This document shows positions 11,384 through 23,404 of a DNA stretch of 64,000 nucleotides, piece after piece (within the stretch, counting starts at the first letter, position 1; every line of letters begins with the position of its first letter). The notes under the pieces were generated by a model. That model did no database searches, was not told where the DNA came from, and was given only the letters and a program-made list of their open reading frames with translations. The position numbers and the translations under genes are program-made. The DNA is from Tetracladium setigerum. Taxonomy: Eukaryota; Ascomycota; Leotiomycetes; Helotiales. The stretch covers positions 2,852,001 through 2,916,000 of the forward strand of contig PZJY01000005.1 of the NCBI GenBank assembly GCA_031472005.1, read 5' to 3'.

Positions 11384-12960
11384 TTATCCGCAAGCTGGTT
11401 CTTCCCTTCCACCTTCCCTTTCTCCCATACCACCGAAAGCACCACCATCTAATATAATACCTTCATTATCATCTAGGTCATCTTGAACTCTTCTCCACGT
11501 CTTTTTTGGCTTTAGCTCTGGCTCTCCCTCATTCTCATTCTCCTTTCCCCCACTCTGCTCCAAATCAGCTTCCTGCGGTCGCCAAACCGGTTTAATCAAC
11601 CCAGCTTTCAAAAGCGGATTCCTGCTAAAACTCCCACCACCACCATTTCCACTGCTCTCCGCCAACGCACCGCTTCCAACCTCCTCCTCTTCCTCCCTCC
11701 CCTCACTCTCAAACCGATCAAACTTCGGCCTCTCAATAGCACTCATCTTCTTCACTACCTTCCCTTTACCAAATCAATACTAACAACCTGTCTCCTCTTC
11801 TCATACTCCGGCCTAGCATTCCACTCCTGCTCCGCCAACACCTTCTGCTGCATCTTAAGCTGCCTGGCCCTTTCCGCCGGACTAGCCCACATATTCGTCC
11901 CCGAGACCGGAATATCGAAATCAGCCGCCTCATCCCTCACCGTCGTCCGCTGCGCATTCTGCGATTGAAACGCCAACAAGCGATCACGATGCGCTTTAGC
12001 AGCCGCTTCGGCCGGGGAGAGATTCGATCCCGGTTTGGGCGTGGAGAATGGAAGCGGCTTCTGGCTCACCTCGACTTTCCGCTGTGACGAGGCGTCGAGG
12101 GACATTTTTTCGCGCCCGCGCTCTTCGCGGAGGGTGTGGATCATGCTTTGGATTTCGGTGGCGGAGAGGAGGGGGGTGTTGCAGAATGTGCAAGGGCCGA
12201 GTCCTTCTTTCACGCAGATTACTTTGCCGCAGTTTAGACAGTTGGGCGCCGCGGCGAGGAGAGCGTGGCGAGTGGCGATGCAGTTGCATTTTCTTGAGGC
12301 GGATGAGGCGAGGAGTGTGCTGTTTGTGCTGAGTTCGAGCGTGCGGATTGCGGAGTCGAGTGCGGTGAGGGTCGTGGAGTTGCCGTGCATGGATTGGCCG
12401 CCTGTGATGTTGATTTTGGTGCTTTTGGCCGGTTGAGAGGACGTGGGTTTGGATTTGGGTTTGGAGAAGTCGGATATCAAATTTCCTGCTGCTGAGGGAG
12501 GTGCTTTTGGTTTGGAGGTGACAGCAGCGGCCGGCTTGGGTGTGATTGCGAATGCATTGTTGCTGCTTGATGCTGGGTTTGGCGCAGGTCGTTTCGAGAT
12601 ATAATCATCTTCACTCTTCTTCTTATAGGCAGACTGCCCAGCGTAGGTTTGTTGTGATATCTGTCGTGCCGCGGGGGCGTGGAGGGGTGCTTTCTTCTTG
12701 GGTGCCTTTCGTTGGGTTTTCGGTACACCTCCATCTGAGGAATCTGCGGCTTGTGGAGGAGGAGTAGACTTTGCAGGTGTAGGAGCTTGTCTGCGAGCGT
12801 TGAAAGAGGATATAAATTCTATTGATTGGGGGGATTCGCCGAGGAGGTTGGTGAAATGCGACACAGCTTCTTGTTTGGATAGAGTGCTGGCATAGTCGAG
12901 AACTTGGGCTAGTTCATCCTCGGGGAGAGGAAGGAGGCGCGATAACTGAGTGAGTGACAT
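11384..12960 (-). CDS. rqt4: Activating signal cointegrator 1 / RQC-trigger subunit (TRIP4/Rqt4), one apparent frameshift
   Basis: About 525 residues. TRIP4/Rqt4 belongs to the ASCC/RQT complex, which splits collided ribosomes in the cytosol. The N-terminus (LPEDELAQVLDYASTLSKQE) matches the CUE-like start of the family. A long basic, Ala/Pro/Lys-rich linker follows, then the C2HC5 zinc finger (RKCNCIATRH, APNCLNCGKVICVKE, GPCTFCNTPL) and a helical region. The frame stops at 11755 after VSIDLVKG. The next frame continues with VKKMSAIERPKFDRF, NPLLKAGLIKPVWRP and the conserved end KTWRRVQDDLDDNEGIILDGG. One extra base in the G3 run (plus-strand C3 at 11762-11764) restores VKGKVVKKM. Because the gene is conserved and probably single-copy, this break is the best argument for sequence error. 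The ATG at 12960 has no competitor. Confidence 0.9.
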
Positions 12961-13884
12961 ATTTTCATGGGTTCGTCGTGTTTTGGAGTCTGTGGAGGAA
13001 GGTGTTGTTTACCAGGTACGTTTTGTTCTTAGATATTTGGAGTTTGGTCGTTGATGATTCACATGAAGCTGACCCCGCCAACTTTTGATAAACCCCAACC
13101 TTCAGTTGCTAAAACATTCTGCGCTAGTCCAATCGAGAACCAAAATCACGTGACCGCTACACGATATACAACCGTAATATTATCCTGTCGTTGATCAAAT
13201 AATATTAGAACTGATGGTTGCATTTGGCGTGAAACTTGGGGAATAATAGTCTGAAGGTGCTGGAAGACCCTATTAGGTTTCATGCTTTCCACTTTGTTGT
13301 TGTTTCATCGTTGCGATGGAGGTTTTAGCAAGATATGCCGTTTATTTATCAAAGTCCCTTGTCTTCCCATCATCGTATCCCCTGAAAAGCTCGCCTGAGG
13401 ACAGTGTCGCTTGTCATAATAAGCTTAATTTTTGTTTACATTCTGATATCTGCATCACCGCAAACCGAACTCCGTGGTTTGTAATTATCTGTTCAACCTT
13501 CTCGATTTGGCCATTCGATTGTGCATGAGCAATTGATCATGAACGGCTATGTATCTCTAGCGCCAATAAAGCCGCGGCGATTGTGATGAATCGGTATCCA
13601 TCGGTGGAACCATCGGTGAAAAAATACCCCATTCATTTATTGCAGCATTACTCAGAAAGAAATGTGAAGGAGTCCACCCCCTCCACGCCCTTCGAGGTCA
13701 TTGTCACCGTCTCTATTGTTGTGACTCATGTGACACTATAAAACGCTTGCATTTCCCATTGAACTTTATATCTTCTTACTATACTTCTTCCTCTTAACAT
13801 CTTCAATTGATTTTGGTTTTTGCAAACCACTGACTCATTCCTCAAATTCTTCAATTCAAGCTTTCATTTTCCCCAGACATCATA
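12961..13884. promoter_or_regulatory. Divergent intergenic region with TATA element before the aminotransferase
   Basis: This 924-bp spacer lies between two divergent genes. A TATAAAA at 13737-13743 lies about 140 bp upstream of the aminotransferase ATG and is followed by a CT-rich leader. A TCACGTGA-type E-box lies near 13146. No gene is supported inside. Confidence 0.5.
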
Positions 13885-15499
13885 ATGGCAACAACACTTG
13901 ATGCTAAACTTGGAGAAGTCTCACTCAATGGATCTTCCGCCTCTTCAAAGCGAGTACCCTTTGGTAAAGAAATGCGCAAACACTTCTCATTCGGACCTAA
14001 TTTCAAGAACATGAACAATGGTCTCTATCCTTCTCCATCATCACCTCAACAATTCACCGCATTACTAACCTCCAACAGGTTCATTCGGCGCACCACCAAC
14101 CGCAGTCATTGAGAAACAGCTTGAACTAAAACGTCTTGCCGAATCCAGCCCCGATAAATTCGTTCGCTACACCACTCCAAAGCTCCTTGACCTCTCCCGT
14201 GCCGCCGTCGCCAAAATCCTCCACGCTGACGTCGATACTGTCGTTTTCGTCCCCAATGCTACCATGGGAGTCAATACGGCTCTTCGTAACATCGTATGGG
14301 ATATCGATGGTAAAGATGAGATTTTGTATTTCGAAACCATCTATGGAGCTTGTGGAAATACTGTTGAATATGTTTGCGAACAGAGCCGTTATTTAGTTAA
14401 CCCGAGGAAGATCAAGTTGACTTATCCATTGAGTGATGATGAGCTTTTGACCCTGTTCAAAGACGCGGTTAAGAAGTCGAGGGAGGAGGGTAAGAGGCCG
14501 AGATTGGCGATTTACGATACGATTTCTTCGTTGCCGGGTATTAGGATGCCCTTTGAGGCATTGACGAAGATCTGTGCAGATGAAGGAGTACTTTCTCTGG
14601 GTAAGTGGACATGATTACTTTATACTCCCCCTTGGATTTTCACATTCACGAATTTATTACCAAACATACCTATCTTGGGACAAGTACTCTCAATCTCTAT
14701 TATCCCACTTGTCATAACATCAGAAAACCCGGGACTAACTCCCAACACAGTCGACGGCGCCCACGGCGTAGGCCACATCCCTCTCAACCTTACAACCCTT
14801 GACCCCGACTTCTTCATCAGCAACGCCCACAAATGGCTTCACACCCCCCGCGGCTGCGCAATCTTCTACGTTCCCCTCCGCAACCAAGAACTCATGCGCT
14901 CCACGCTCCCCACCTCCCACGGCTTCGTCGTCGCTAACCCAGCCCTCAAAAAGCGCAACCCCCTCGGCGAACGCAGCGGAAAGAGTCAATTCGTCACTAA
15001 CTTCCAGTTCACCGGTGCCCTGGATGACACGAACTGGTCCGTTGTCTCCGATGCCATAAAATGGCGTGAAGAAGTCTGTGGTGGCGAAGAGGCTATTATC
15101 AACTATAACATCGCTCTCGCACAAGCAGGAGGGAAGATCGTCTCGGATATTCTGGGAACGGAAATTCTTGATAACGCGGAGAAAACTTTGACGAATTGTG
15201 CAATGACTACGATTAGGTTGCCGTTGGAGGAAGGGGTTTTCGATGCCGGTAAGACGGTTGGATGGTTGCAGGAGAGTTTGGTCGAGGAGTTTGACTCTTT
15301 CTTGCCGGTGTTTGTGTTTCAGGGCAACTTTTGGACAAGGTTGTCCGCGCAGGTTTGGGTGGAGGAGGAAGATTTCAAGTGGGCGGCGGAAAAGTTGAAG
15401 ATTCTGTGTGAGAGGGCTGGGAGTGTTGAGGCTTTGAAAGCTGTTGGGGAACAGCCGAGTACTGTGATTGGGAGGGCGAATGGTACACAGACTTCTTAG
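13885..15499 (+). CDS. PLP-dependent class V aminotransferase / isopenicillin-N-epimerase-like (possible Egt2-type lyase)
   Basis: 468 residues. The fold is class V PLP enzyme. The closest fungal families I know are isopenicillin-N-epimerase-like proteins and the hercynylcysteine sulfoxide lyase of ergothioneine synthesis (Egt2); sequence reading alone does not decide. Motifs: GKEMRKHFSFGP and NNGSFGAPP at the start, FVRYTTPKLLDLSRAAVA, VFVPNATMGVNTALRN, IYDTISSLPGIRMPFE, VDGAHGVGHIPL (PLP-ring Asp) and SNAHKWLHTPRGCA, whose HKW lysine should form the Schiff base. Introns at 14021-14078 and 14601-14750 join in phase. The first has a weak donor, GTCTCT, but a perfect TACTAAC branch and CAG end. 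No break is seen. Confidence 0.88.
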
Positions 15500-17551
15500 T
15501 TGAATATCAGTGCATAAGATTCCGAAGTCGTGAAAGCAGATGTGGCTAAAATATGTTTTGTCGCGAAGCAATTACTTGTCGTCGTTTACCTTCAACTATT
15601 AATCACATTGTCAATATATTTACGCTGTAGTTGTCGTATAATTCTAACCGCCGAATCGTTGATTATCGATCCCGTATCCTCTCTTATAACGCTAGTAGCA
15701 TCTCCAAAATCGTATGTAAATATAGATGCCAACGATTAGACCGTTATGCATGATTTTAATAGGTATGCACTGTGGCTCTCTAGACAGTAGGGGCACCAAC
15801 GCCTCGTTCGACTAGTTCTTTGACAACGCACTACACTTACCATCGTAGAGAAACTGTCAATAATGGTTTCTTCAATCCACTTCAACTTCATGCCAGCCAT
15901 TCTAGATATTTAAATATGCAAGTCAATCAAAATCCAAACTCCCCTTGGCATATTATCATATTAAATTCACTTTCGCCCCTCAGAATTTCCCTTTCAGCAT
16001 TTCACGATACCACAACTTTCCGTTTGACCTTTTTACAAAGCTTCTTGCCTTCTTCCAGAGGTGAGTTCCATTTTAATTACCTATATACCTAGGTACGTAC
16101 ATAATCGGCCAACCAACTCATATCGCCTACTTAAGGCAACGCAGTGAAGTAGAAGAGCTCAAATCCTGGCCATGACAATGCCGGTGGCAATACCAACTGC
16201 CATCCAGGCTTTCACAGGGTGATCCGAGGCGAAAATCTGGATTTCGATAAACTTCATCATCTCAACGAAATTTTAGAATACAGACTGGGCCTATTCCCTG
16301 ACTCGGTTTCAATTCTTTTCTAATATTCCATTGTCAAATCCTCACTGTTGCCTTTCCTTCCATTCTCTCCTTCCCTCCCTCGCTACTTCCTACTTCCTAC
16401 CCTGTTGCTTCCTAAGCAAGTAGATATGTATCAACCCAGAACTTACACGCGAGATACTGGCTGCATTCTACTGAGGAGACGGAAGCAGGCCCCTAGCTTA
16501 CGCTCAAGGTTGAAATGTTGCTGACCCTCCGGTCACTCATTTTTGTTCAATCAATGGGCAACATAACCAAATATCATTGTTTGGAGATATTGGGAAATCT
16601 CTTCTGAGAGTTACTCCAGTTTTCCTTCTTCTCCTGCTCATTTAAGAGCGGCTTGGATCCTGAGACCTTTGCGCCCTCCTTCAACTTCTGTACAGAGGGT
16701 GAAGGTTGCTTGGACGTTGAAAGTCGGGCGAATGTTGTATGGAAGGTTGTTTGCATTTTTTATTCTTTCACCTTTTAAGTATATCGTTATACCTCTAATC
16801 ATCTGGATTAGTTCCCAAATTTTAGACTTCCAGAGTAACGATTATTCCCATGTTTCAATCCCCCATGAAACTCTACTGCACAACTAGCTACCAATCCCTA
16901 GTAGGTATCATTGGAAATATAGTCTTTTGCGTGCTAGGAAGAAGTTACTTATTCTTCGAATCAACATCTTTAATATTAATTTAGCATCTTATTAAAGTTC
17001 CTACTCGTTTTTCCACAGTCTAAACGGCCAGATGATGAAGTGCCTAGGCAATTGATACCTGTTCAGTGTTGCTTACTCTCAAAGCAGAGTCTCATGGGAA
17101 GTTGGGAACTTTTACACTCTAGTTGGATGGAAGCATGAAATTTTGTAGACGCAGGTGGAATTTAGTAGTCCCGAGAGTCTTAACACACGTTGAGATATGG
17201 TGATAATGATTCTGATGATGCATTGCACGGGACAAAAACAGTAAAAGATATCGAACAAGTTCTGTACTTGCACATTAATGTCACAAATCCCAATATATAG
17301 TTCTCTTCTTTTGACGGATGAGCAATATAAAAAACCTGTGTCATTGAATTGCCAATCTATCGTTGTATGCAACCAATTTACATACTACCCACGCACGCAA
17401 TGCAATCCCACAACCAAACGTTTGTATAAACCAGCATAAACCCATTTTCTACCACCAAGAACTCCCAGCCCAACCCACCAAAAGACAACATGGTTCATTG
17501 TCGTTATCAATGATCATTAAAAAGATGAGGAAAAATGATGGGGAAAGAAAC
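15500..17551. other. Long intergenic region with one candidate tiny gene
   Basis: About 2 kb between the aminotransferase and the NMD3 3' end. Apart from the 33-codon frame at 16159-16260 (separate entry) I see no gene. It contains a TACCTAGGTACGTAC palindromic motif at 16086-16100, a CT-rich tract at 16350-16410 and AT-rich patches. Confidence 0.4.
16159..16260 (-). CDS. Candidate 33-residue single-pass membrane peptide
   Basis: An open frame runs ATG ATG AAG from 16260 to TGA at 16159. The product starts MMKFIEIQIFASDHP, continues as one hydrophobic helix (VKAWMAVGIATGIVMA) and ends RI. An in-frame TAA lies 12 nt before the ATG, so the frame is bounded on both sides. Composition is clearly non-random: Val/Ile/Ala/Gly in a helix-length run, a flanking DHPVK and a terminal Arg. 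This resembles tiny mitochondrial or ER membrane subunits, but I cannot name a family. It stands alone in a 2-kb gap. It could still be chance, since a 33-codon frame is common in random DNA. Confidence 0.45.
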   Translation of the reverse strand: MMKFIEIQIFASDHPVKAWMAVGIATGIVMARI

Positions 17552-19156
17552 CTAGTTCTCCTCCATCCCCATCTCATCAAAGTCATCAATCAACTCATCC
17601 ATATTAATCTTTGGCGTCTCATCCTCTCCATCATCCGTCTCCGCAACACTCATCTCCTCCTCCTCTCTCTTCTTCTGCTGAGCCTTATACAAGGCCATGG
17701 TCTGTCTCAACTCAGCGTCCTCCTCCACATCTCTCAAGAACATCTCGTAATCCCTATCCATCTTCTCCTGGTCCGCCTTCTTGGGCAACATATCACCCTC
17801 TTCCTTCGTCATGCGCTTGAGGCGCCACTCACGGTTGTTCTTCGACTTCTTCTTGCGGGCGTAGAATTTCTTGACGAGGAGGACGTCGGGAAGTTGGGAG
17901 GCGTATTGGTTGGAGGCTTCGAGTGCGTCGAAGTGTGGGCTGTTGTAGTTGGCGCCAGAGAGAAGATAGCCCATTACGGAGTCGCCGGGGTGAAGAACGT
18001 TGCCGAGATGTGTGCGGGTGTAGTAGGTTTGATTGTTGGAACCGAGATCTGAGGCGCGTGCTACTGTTGCTTCGGATAGTAACCAACGGCCTTTGGTAGG
18101 TCCCAGGGGTTCAATATCCATCACCACGAACTCGATGAGTTCTTGAACATCGGCGAGGGATGTGAATGGGTTGCGCCAGTAGACGGGGGTGCTGATGTCG
18201 GCGGTTTGGAGAGTCATTGGATCGAGGATATTAACAGTGGTTCCGACTTTATAGCAGAGACCTAGAGGAGCAATATTGCCGATAGATTTTGCGAGTTTGA
18301 TAGGTAGGGCCACCAAATCGTCCTTGCAGATTGGCACCAACGTGACGGAAAATGAGAATTTGTAGGATTTGGTAGAGGTATGAATATCCATCGAGATGAG
18401 TTCCTGAGATTTCTTTGACTGCACAGGGGCGACAGAGTTCAAGAAATCGACGAACTTCTCAGCCTGATTACGTGCCGAATAGTAGAAATCCAGTCCATCC
18501 TTCACCTCCTTGATGTTGATTGTGTCCTTGTGTGCGCCATGCTTGAGGATGAGTTGTTCGAGGTAGAGGAAAGTTCGCTTGTGAGGAACTTTTTGTCGGA
18601 CTTGCACGCAAGCTCTCCAGGTATTTGCTGTGTATGATTTCGCACAATCTGGACATTGCTGGTACGCCACCATATATTCCACCTCGAACGACTGCTGAAG
18701 AACCACACCCTCCGAAACCGAATCTTGAATCGTGAGCTTGACCTTCACTCTCCTCGAATGCGGTTCTGTCCAAATGAAACTAGCATCGATAATTCGAACC
18801 TTGTGTAGTCCTCGCAACTTTTTCAGGCACAGTGCGAGAAGTTCTCTGGACTCGAGAGCCGCCACAATCCAACTTCCGGGAGGGAGTAGCCATCTGTCGC
18901 AATCTCGGCAGAAGTGTAGGGTGGCTTCGCGCTGGATGCCTTGGGATACATCGATCGTAGTCTTCACGCAGTCATAGCAGAGGGCTCCTGCTGAGGTTGT
19001 TCCGTCGATGGGTGCACCGCAGTTGCAGCAGAGAATCCTGAGTAATGTCAGTACGGGAAAGGGTACTTCAGGGTTGCAAACTTACGTAGCATTTGTGTTC
19101 TGCTCACCAAACATAGGTTTGATGGAGACAGGAGCGTCAATATCCATGGCAGACAT
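17552..19156 (-). CDS. nmd3: 60S ribosomal export protein NMD3
   Basis: 518 residues. Nmd3 is the Crm1 adaptor that carries pre-60S subunits out of the nucleus. The first exon begins MSAMDIDAPVSIKP at 19156; a 48-nt intron (19038-19085) joins to ILCCNCGAPIDG. Zinc-binding pairs follow in the N-terminal domain: CCNCG, LCYDCVK, FCRDCDRW and QCPDCAKSYTAN. Further core motifs are VQVRQKVPHKRTFLYLEQLIL and NSVAPVQSKKSQELIS. The C-terminal third is charged (KKKSKNNREWRLKRM) and ends with acidic DELIDDFDEMGMEEN, consistent with the export-signal tail. No frame break. A 229-codon open frame on the other strand is a shadow. Confidence 0.96.
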
Positions 19157-19940
19157 GATGAAGGCGTTGACGGCGTCGGCGTGTGATTCTACTTTTCTGA
19201 TGTTTTTCGGCGGGGGATCGATAAGAAAACATTTGAAGATTTATCAACCCCGCGATCATCAGTCTCCGTAAGCGAGTTGAGTGGCTTGATCAGCATTCGC
19301 CACATATTGCACGTGCAAGTTGGGTGAATCACTTTAGAGAACGTGGGAAGTATCTTGATAGTGTATTTGTAGTATTATTAGATGTATTGGAAGTACGATG
19401 AGACCACTAGTTCTGGCACGGGATTTCAATCTTCGACTTCAGTCACGTGACTATATATACCCCATACTTTAGGGTTTTTTTAAATGTCTGAAACTACCCA
19501 GATAAAAGTCATGTCATTATCTACGGCACATATCCGCTATGCTATTCTTCTAATCGCCGCAACAACTCCGCGATCCCACTTCTGAGGATTCGTGCTGAAG
19601 TGACAGTATTGCACCATCTCCATCGTTACAGTGATCCGACCAATAGCCAACAACAAACCTTCTCGGTAAATGCAGTTATCAGATCAATGATCAGCCCTCT
19701 TAGCATCTTAGCATCTTATCAATAACTCTCACCAGTAAAATGTCGTCAATGGAATTTGGTAATGGGTCAGGAGGAGTAGAAAGAGGGGCAGGTTGAAAAG
19801 ACGCAATTGATCTTATCCCTTGCTGGATTGGGAGTATATAGAGTCAGACGAGAGCCGTTGTGAGATAGTTAAATTTTCACTGCAACCGCTTATTCTTTTG
19901 CTTCTTCGTTTACTTCTACTCGAGCAATAAACAAGACAAA
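19157..19940. promoter_or_regulatory. Divergent promoter region, TATATA before the dioxygenase
   Basis: This 784-bp spacer lies between the NMD3 start and the dioxygenase start. TATATA at 19835-19840 sits about 100 bp before the dioxygenase ATG. A TCACGTGAC element lies near 19443. No gene is supported. Confidence 0.5.
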
Positions 19941-21225
19941 ATGGCTCCGTCTGCTACCGAAACTTTGACATTCCCAGTGCGGGAAGAGAAATCAAATGTC
20001 AAGTTGACAGCCAATGCTGGTCCATACAAGGAGCTTGCACCTATTGGATATGAGGCCGATGCCGAGTTGGTGGGCAAAGATGGATTCGCTGCTGCCAAGG
20101 TTTGTGTGATATACATTGCTCTTGAACTCGTCTAACAATCCGCAGTACAAGAACTACCTCCCAACATGGTCAAAGAACCAATACCCACCTCTCCAACCCT
20201 TCGAACACCGAGAACACGGTCTCGATGCCGACCCAACATATCCCGAGCTTCTGGCTAGTGGAGTCACCACAAATGACTTGACACCAACAATCGGCACAGA
20301 GGTGACTGGTGTACAACTCAGCACATTGTCGGATGCTGGCAAGGACCAATTGGCAAGATTTGTCGCAGAGCGAAAGGTTGTTGCTTTCCGTGACCAGGAT
20401 TTTGCCGATCTCCCAATCAATGAAGCCTTGGACTTTGGAAGATACTTTGGAAGACTACACATCCACCCAACATCAGGTGCTCCAGAAGGGTTTGATGAGG
20501 TTCATTTGGTGCACCGAGGAGCCGGTGACAAGACTGTAGACCAGTTTTTCTCGACAAGGACGTCCTCTGTTGCTTGGCATTCCGACGTATCATACGAGCT
20601 TCAGCCACCAGGAACAACATTTTTGTACATCCTCGATGTGCCGGAGGTTGGAGGTGACACCTTATTTGCGAACCAAGTTGAAGCCTATAACCGTCTTAGT
20701 GAAGGCTTTAAGCAGAGACTGCATGGATTGAGAGCTACCCACTCTGGCATTGAGCAAGTTGAAGCCTCCAAACGCCACAACAGTGCCGTAAGGAGAGAGC
20801 CAGTCATTTCCGAACACCCAATTGTTAGGACGCACCCCGTAACTGGCGAGAAGGCTTTATATGTCAACCCTCAATGTAAGTCCCATCCATCATGAAAATT
20901 GTTTGTGCTGACCAATTGCAGTCACTCGAGGAATTGTTGGATATAAAGTGGAGGAGAGCGATGCTTTACTGGTAAGTTTTGGAGATCAGTATCAACAAGA
21001 AGTGAGACTAACCATATTTAGAAATTCCTTTATGATCACATTGCATATGGATCAGATTTCCAAGCTCGTGTGAAGTGGGCAGAGAAGACTGTTGTTGTTT
21101 GGGATAACCGAGTAACTTCTCATTCGGCTTTGGTAGACTGGCACACCGGTCAAAGGAGACATTTGGCCCGCATTGCACCTCAAGCTGAGCCGCCAACAGA
21201 AACTCCATTCCAAGCAAAGGCATGA
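19941..21225 (+). CDS. TauD/TfdA-family Fe(II)/2-oxoglutarate dioxygenase (sulfonate/alpha-ketoglutarate type)
   Basis: 380 residues. The family hydroxylates sulfonates or related substrates using Fe(II) and 2-oxoglutarate, often to release sulfite for sulfur supply; the substrate here is unproven. Introns at 20100-20145, 20876-20921 and 20972-21021 join in phase. Hallmarks are a TauD start (TPTIGTEVTGVQLSTLSD), VVAFRDQDFADL, the iron motif HxD in VAWHSDVSYELQPPGTT, GGDTLFANQVEAYNRLS, HPVTGEKALYVNPQFTRGI and the distal His with the oxoglutarate-binding Arg in TGQRRHLARI. The end PTETPFQAKA looks complete. No break. Confidence 0.92.
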
Positions 21226-21361
21226 TCGAATGTTTCCCGGAAAGTTGGTAACACGTACATATATGTAAATACAATTGTAACTCCTTTCAACAAATCCCGT
21301 GAGCTCTAATGGTGGCCACAAATGCACTTGTAGACATGGACATGTTGCCAGGAAAACAACT

Positions 21362-22562
21362 TCAGAGAAATGTTGGAATGATATCACGTGGTATCTTTGC
21401 CTTCTTCTCCTTTTCTTCTTTCTCTTTTGCCTGTCGTGCTCGCTCGAACCGTGAAACGCGCGTGATTGCTTTCGGTGGAGGACTTTCCATGATCGAGACC
21501 TCTTTTCGCGGCTTTTCGATTTTGTCCTGCCTTGTCAAGAAGCTTGAAGACCCTGTCTTGCTCGACGATCCAGTATTTGAAGCGAGCTCTTTTCTGTGGA
21601 ACAGATGCTTGGGACCAAATGCGGCTTTCCCTGGCATAGGTGGACTCATTTTCCTTTTGGGAAACTTCGGAGCCTGGATTGGAGCATCCAGATCGTCATC
21701 GTCATCGGTGGAAGATATGGAACTTCCAACGCTTCTTCGATTAACGGAAGGCCTTACTGCAGTTTTAGATTTTGGCGAGTCGTACATTGGATCCTTAGAA
21801 TGGGCTGAAGGTTTTTTGAATCCTGCTGATGCCCGAGTTGTTGCAGCTGTCGAGGTGATTTTTGATAGTGATAGTCCCCTTCTTCGTGGGCTGTCCATGA
21901 GGCTATGGAGTGTGGTACCGACATATGGTAAGTCATACCCAGAATCGCTGTCGTCCGGTAAATTGGACTTGTTCTGGCCCACTAAGTCGCCGACAACTTT
22001 CCGTTGCGCCTCGGCCCGTTCAATGCCATCTAATCGCCTCTTTGTATGGTCTGGTAACACACCAACAGTCGGGCGAGATATGGAGCTGATTGTCTGTGCG
22101 TTTCGGGATTGGACCATTTTTTGCTGCCTCTTATACTCCGCCGCGTGAAGATGGACTGTGAACTTTTGCGCTACTGCGAGAAGTTCGTCTTCAACCAGCC
22201 GATACTTATCGTCGTTCTCTAGGCCTTCCTTCATGAGGCTGGAGAGGTTAGCTTTTGAGCTTTCATTTGTTAAGATGTAAAATTGTCTGACCTTTCATGT
22301 GGTGGACTTGGAGGTGGAGAACTAGAAGGTGCTTCTCTCTGTCAGTTTTAGGTAATGTCAAGATCCTTTGGGGGAAAGTACCTCCAGAGTCTCTTCTCCT
22401 TCCCTTATCGGTATTTAGATTCTCATCCTCAGAGCTGTCATCTGAATTTTGCTCGGCCTGCTTTCTTTTCGCAGGGACAGCAGGAGGTTTCCTCGAAGTC
22501 TTCGGGTGAGACTTTTTTGTTGCTGAGTTCTCCTTTCTCTTCCAAGGCAGTGTTCGTGGCAT
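21362..22562 (-). CDS. Conserved fungal protein of unknown function (MPRxLPW start)
   Basis: 366 residues. Three exons join cleanly with introns at 22335-22381 and 22239-22291. The start MPRTLPWKRKE, a basic, acidic low-complexity stretch, SSSPPPSPPHE and the ordered block EGLENDDKYRLVEDELLAVA...FTVHLHAAEYKRQQKM...ISRPTVG resemble an ascomycete family of nuclear-looking unknowns that I remember only as hypothetical. The rest is disordered (Ser/Lys/Pro-rich), and a charged helix ends it (FERARQAKEKEEKEKKAKI). The 279-codon frame on the opposite strand is a shadow. No function is proposed. Confidence 0.8.
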
Positions 22563-23404
22563 TGTGTAATCAAGGCTGAGTAGAAAGCCGTTTCTGTTCT
22601 GGTGGTTTGTACTTGATTGAATGTTGTATGTGCGAGCTGTTGCCGAAGCAGTGGTGGTTCTGGTCTTTGGAGGAGTTGTCGTCGCGAAGCAAGCACGAAA
22701 GCAGGTGATGGGAATTCCTGGACGTGTTTGCTGGAGGCCGTCAATCCGGTGGTGACACAGGTGCAACCACCATGATTTCACAACAGCTGGTGACTTCTCA
22801 TTCACGACCAAAGCATCTATTGATACCAGGTCAGATATCCAAGCCAATGTGAATATCAAATGAAGATGTTGAGGAGTGAAAGATGATGGCTAGAGATATT
22901 GAAGGGGATATGTTGGTGCGGAAATACAAGGCATCCACTGGTTTCTGCCTGGCGTCAATCTCGCTGGCAGGGGCCTCTCCTCCGACGTGACCCTCAATTT
23001 GCAGTCGCCGACAAGCAAAACGAAGACTCCAGAATGACATGGAAAGCAGGCGGGTGAAGGCAGAACTCAGAACTCAAGCACAATAACACAAAGAAGCGCA
23101 TGAGACGAGCACACCGTGTCATTCTCAGCCCTTCACTTGACAAGGGCATGCAATATCACCTATGCCGACCGATCTCATTGGGAGGAGATTCTTGCATTTA
23201 AGGCAAGACAGACAACCTTCCAAGACAATCAATCCATCAGCCCTGCAAAGAGGTTGCATCACAATCAAGCATAAGACGGAGATGACCAGGGCATCTTCAT
23301 CTCCAACATTCTCCAGATACCGACTGGATTCCTCTTCTCCTTCTTCTTCTTTCGTCCTGTTGCTTTTTTGAAATTCAATTGCCTGTTTTATTTGATTTTT
23401 CAAC
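22563..23404. promoter_or_regulatory. Divergent intergenic region
   Basis: This 842-bp spacer lies between two divergent starts. Open frames here (for example 22831-23040 minus) show no family features. The last 80 bases before 23405 form a CT-rich leader. Confidence 0.4.

Noticed and set aside
14735..15571. 278-codon open frame opposite the aminotransferase
   Set aside because: Antisense shadow; the sense strand has clear PLP enzyme motifs.
17363..18052. 229-codon open frame opposite NMD3
   Set aside because: Leu-rich antisense translation of the charged NMD3 C-terminus; no motif.
21309..22148. 279-codon open frame on the plus strand
   Set aside because: Shadow of the minus-strand conserved fungal gene, whose exons, introns and start are coherent.
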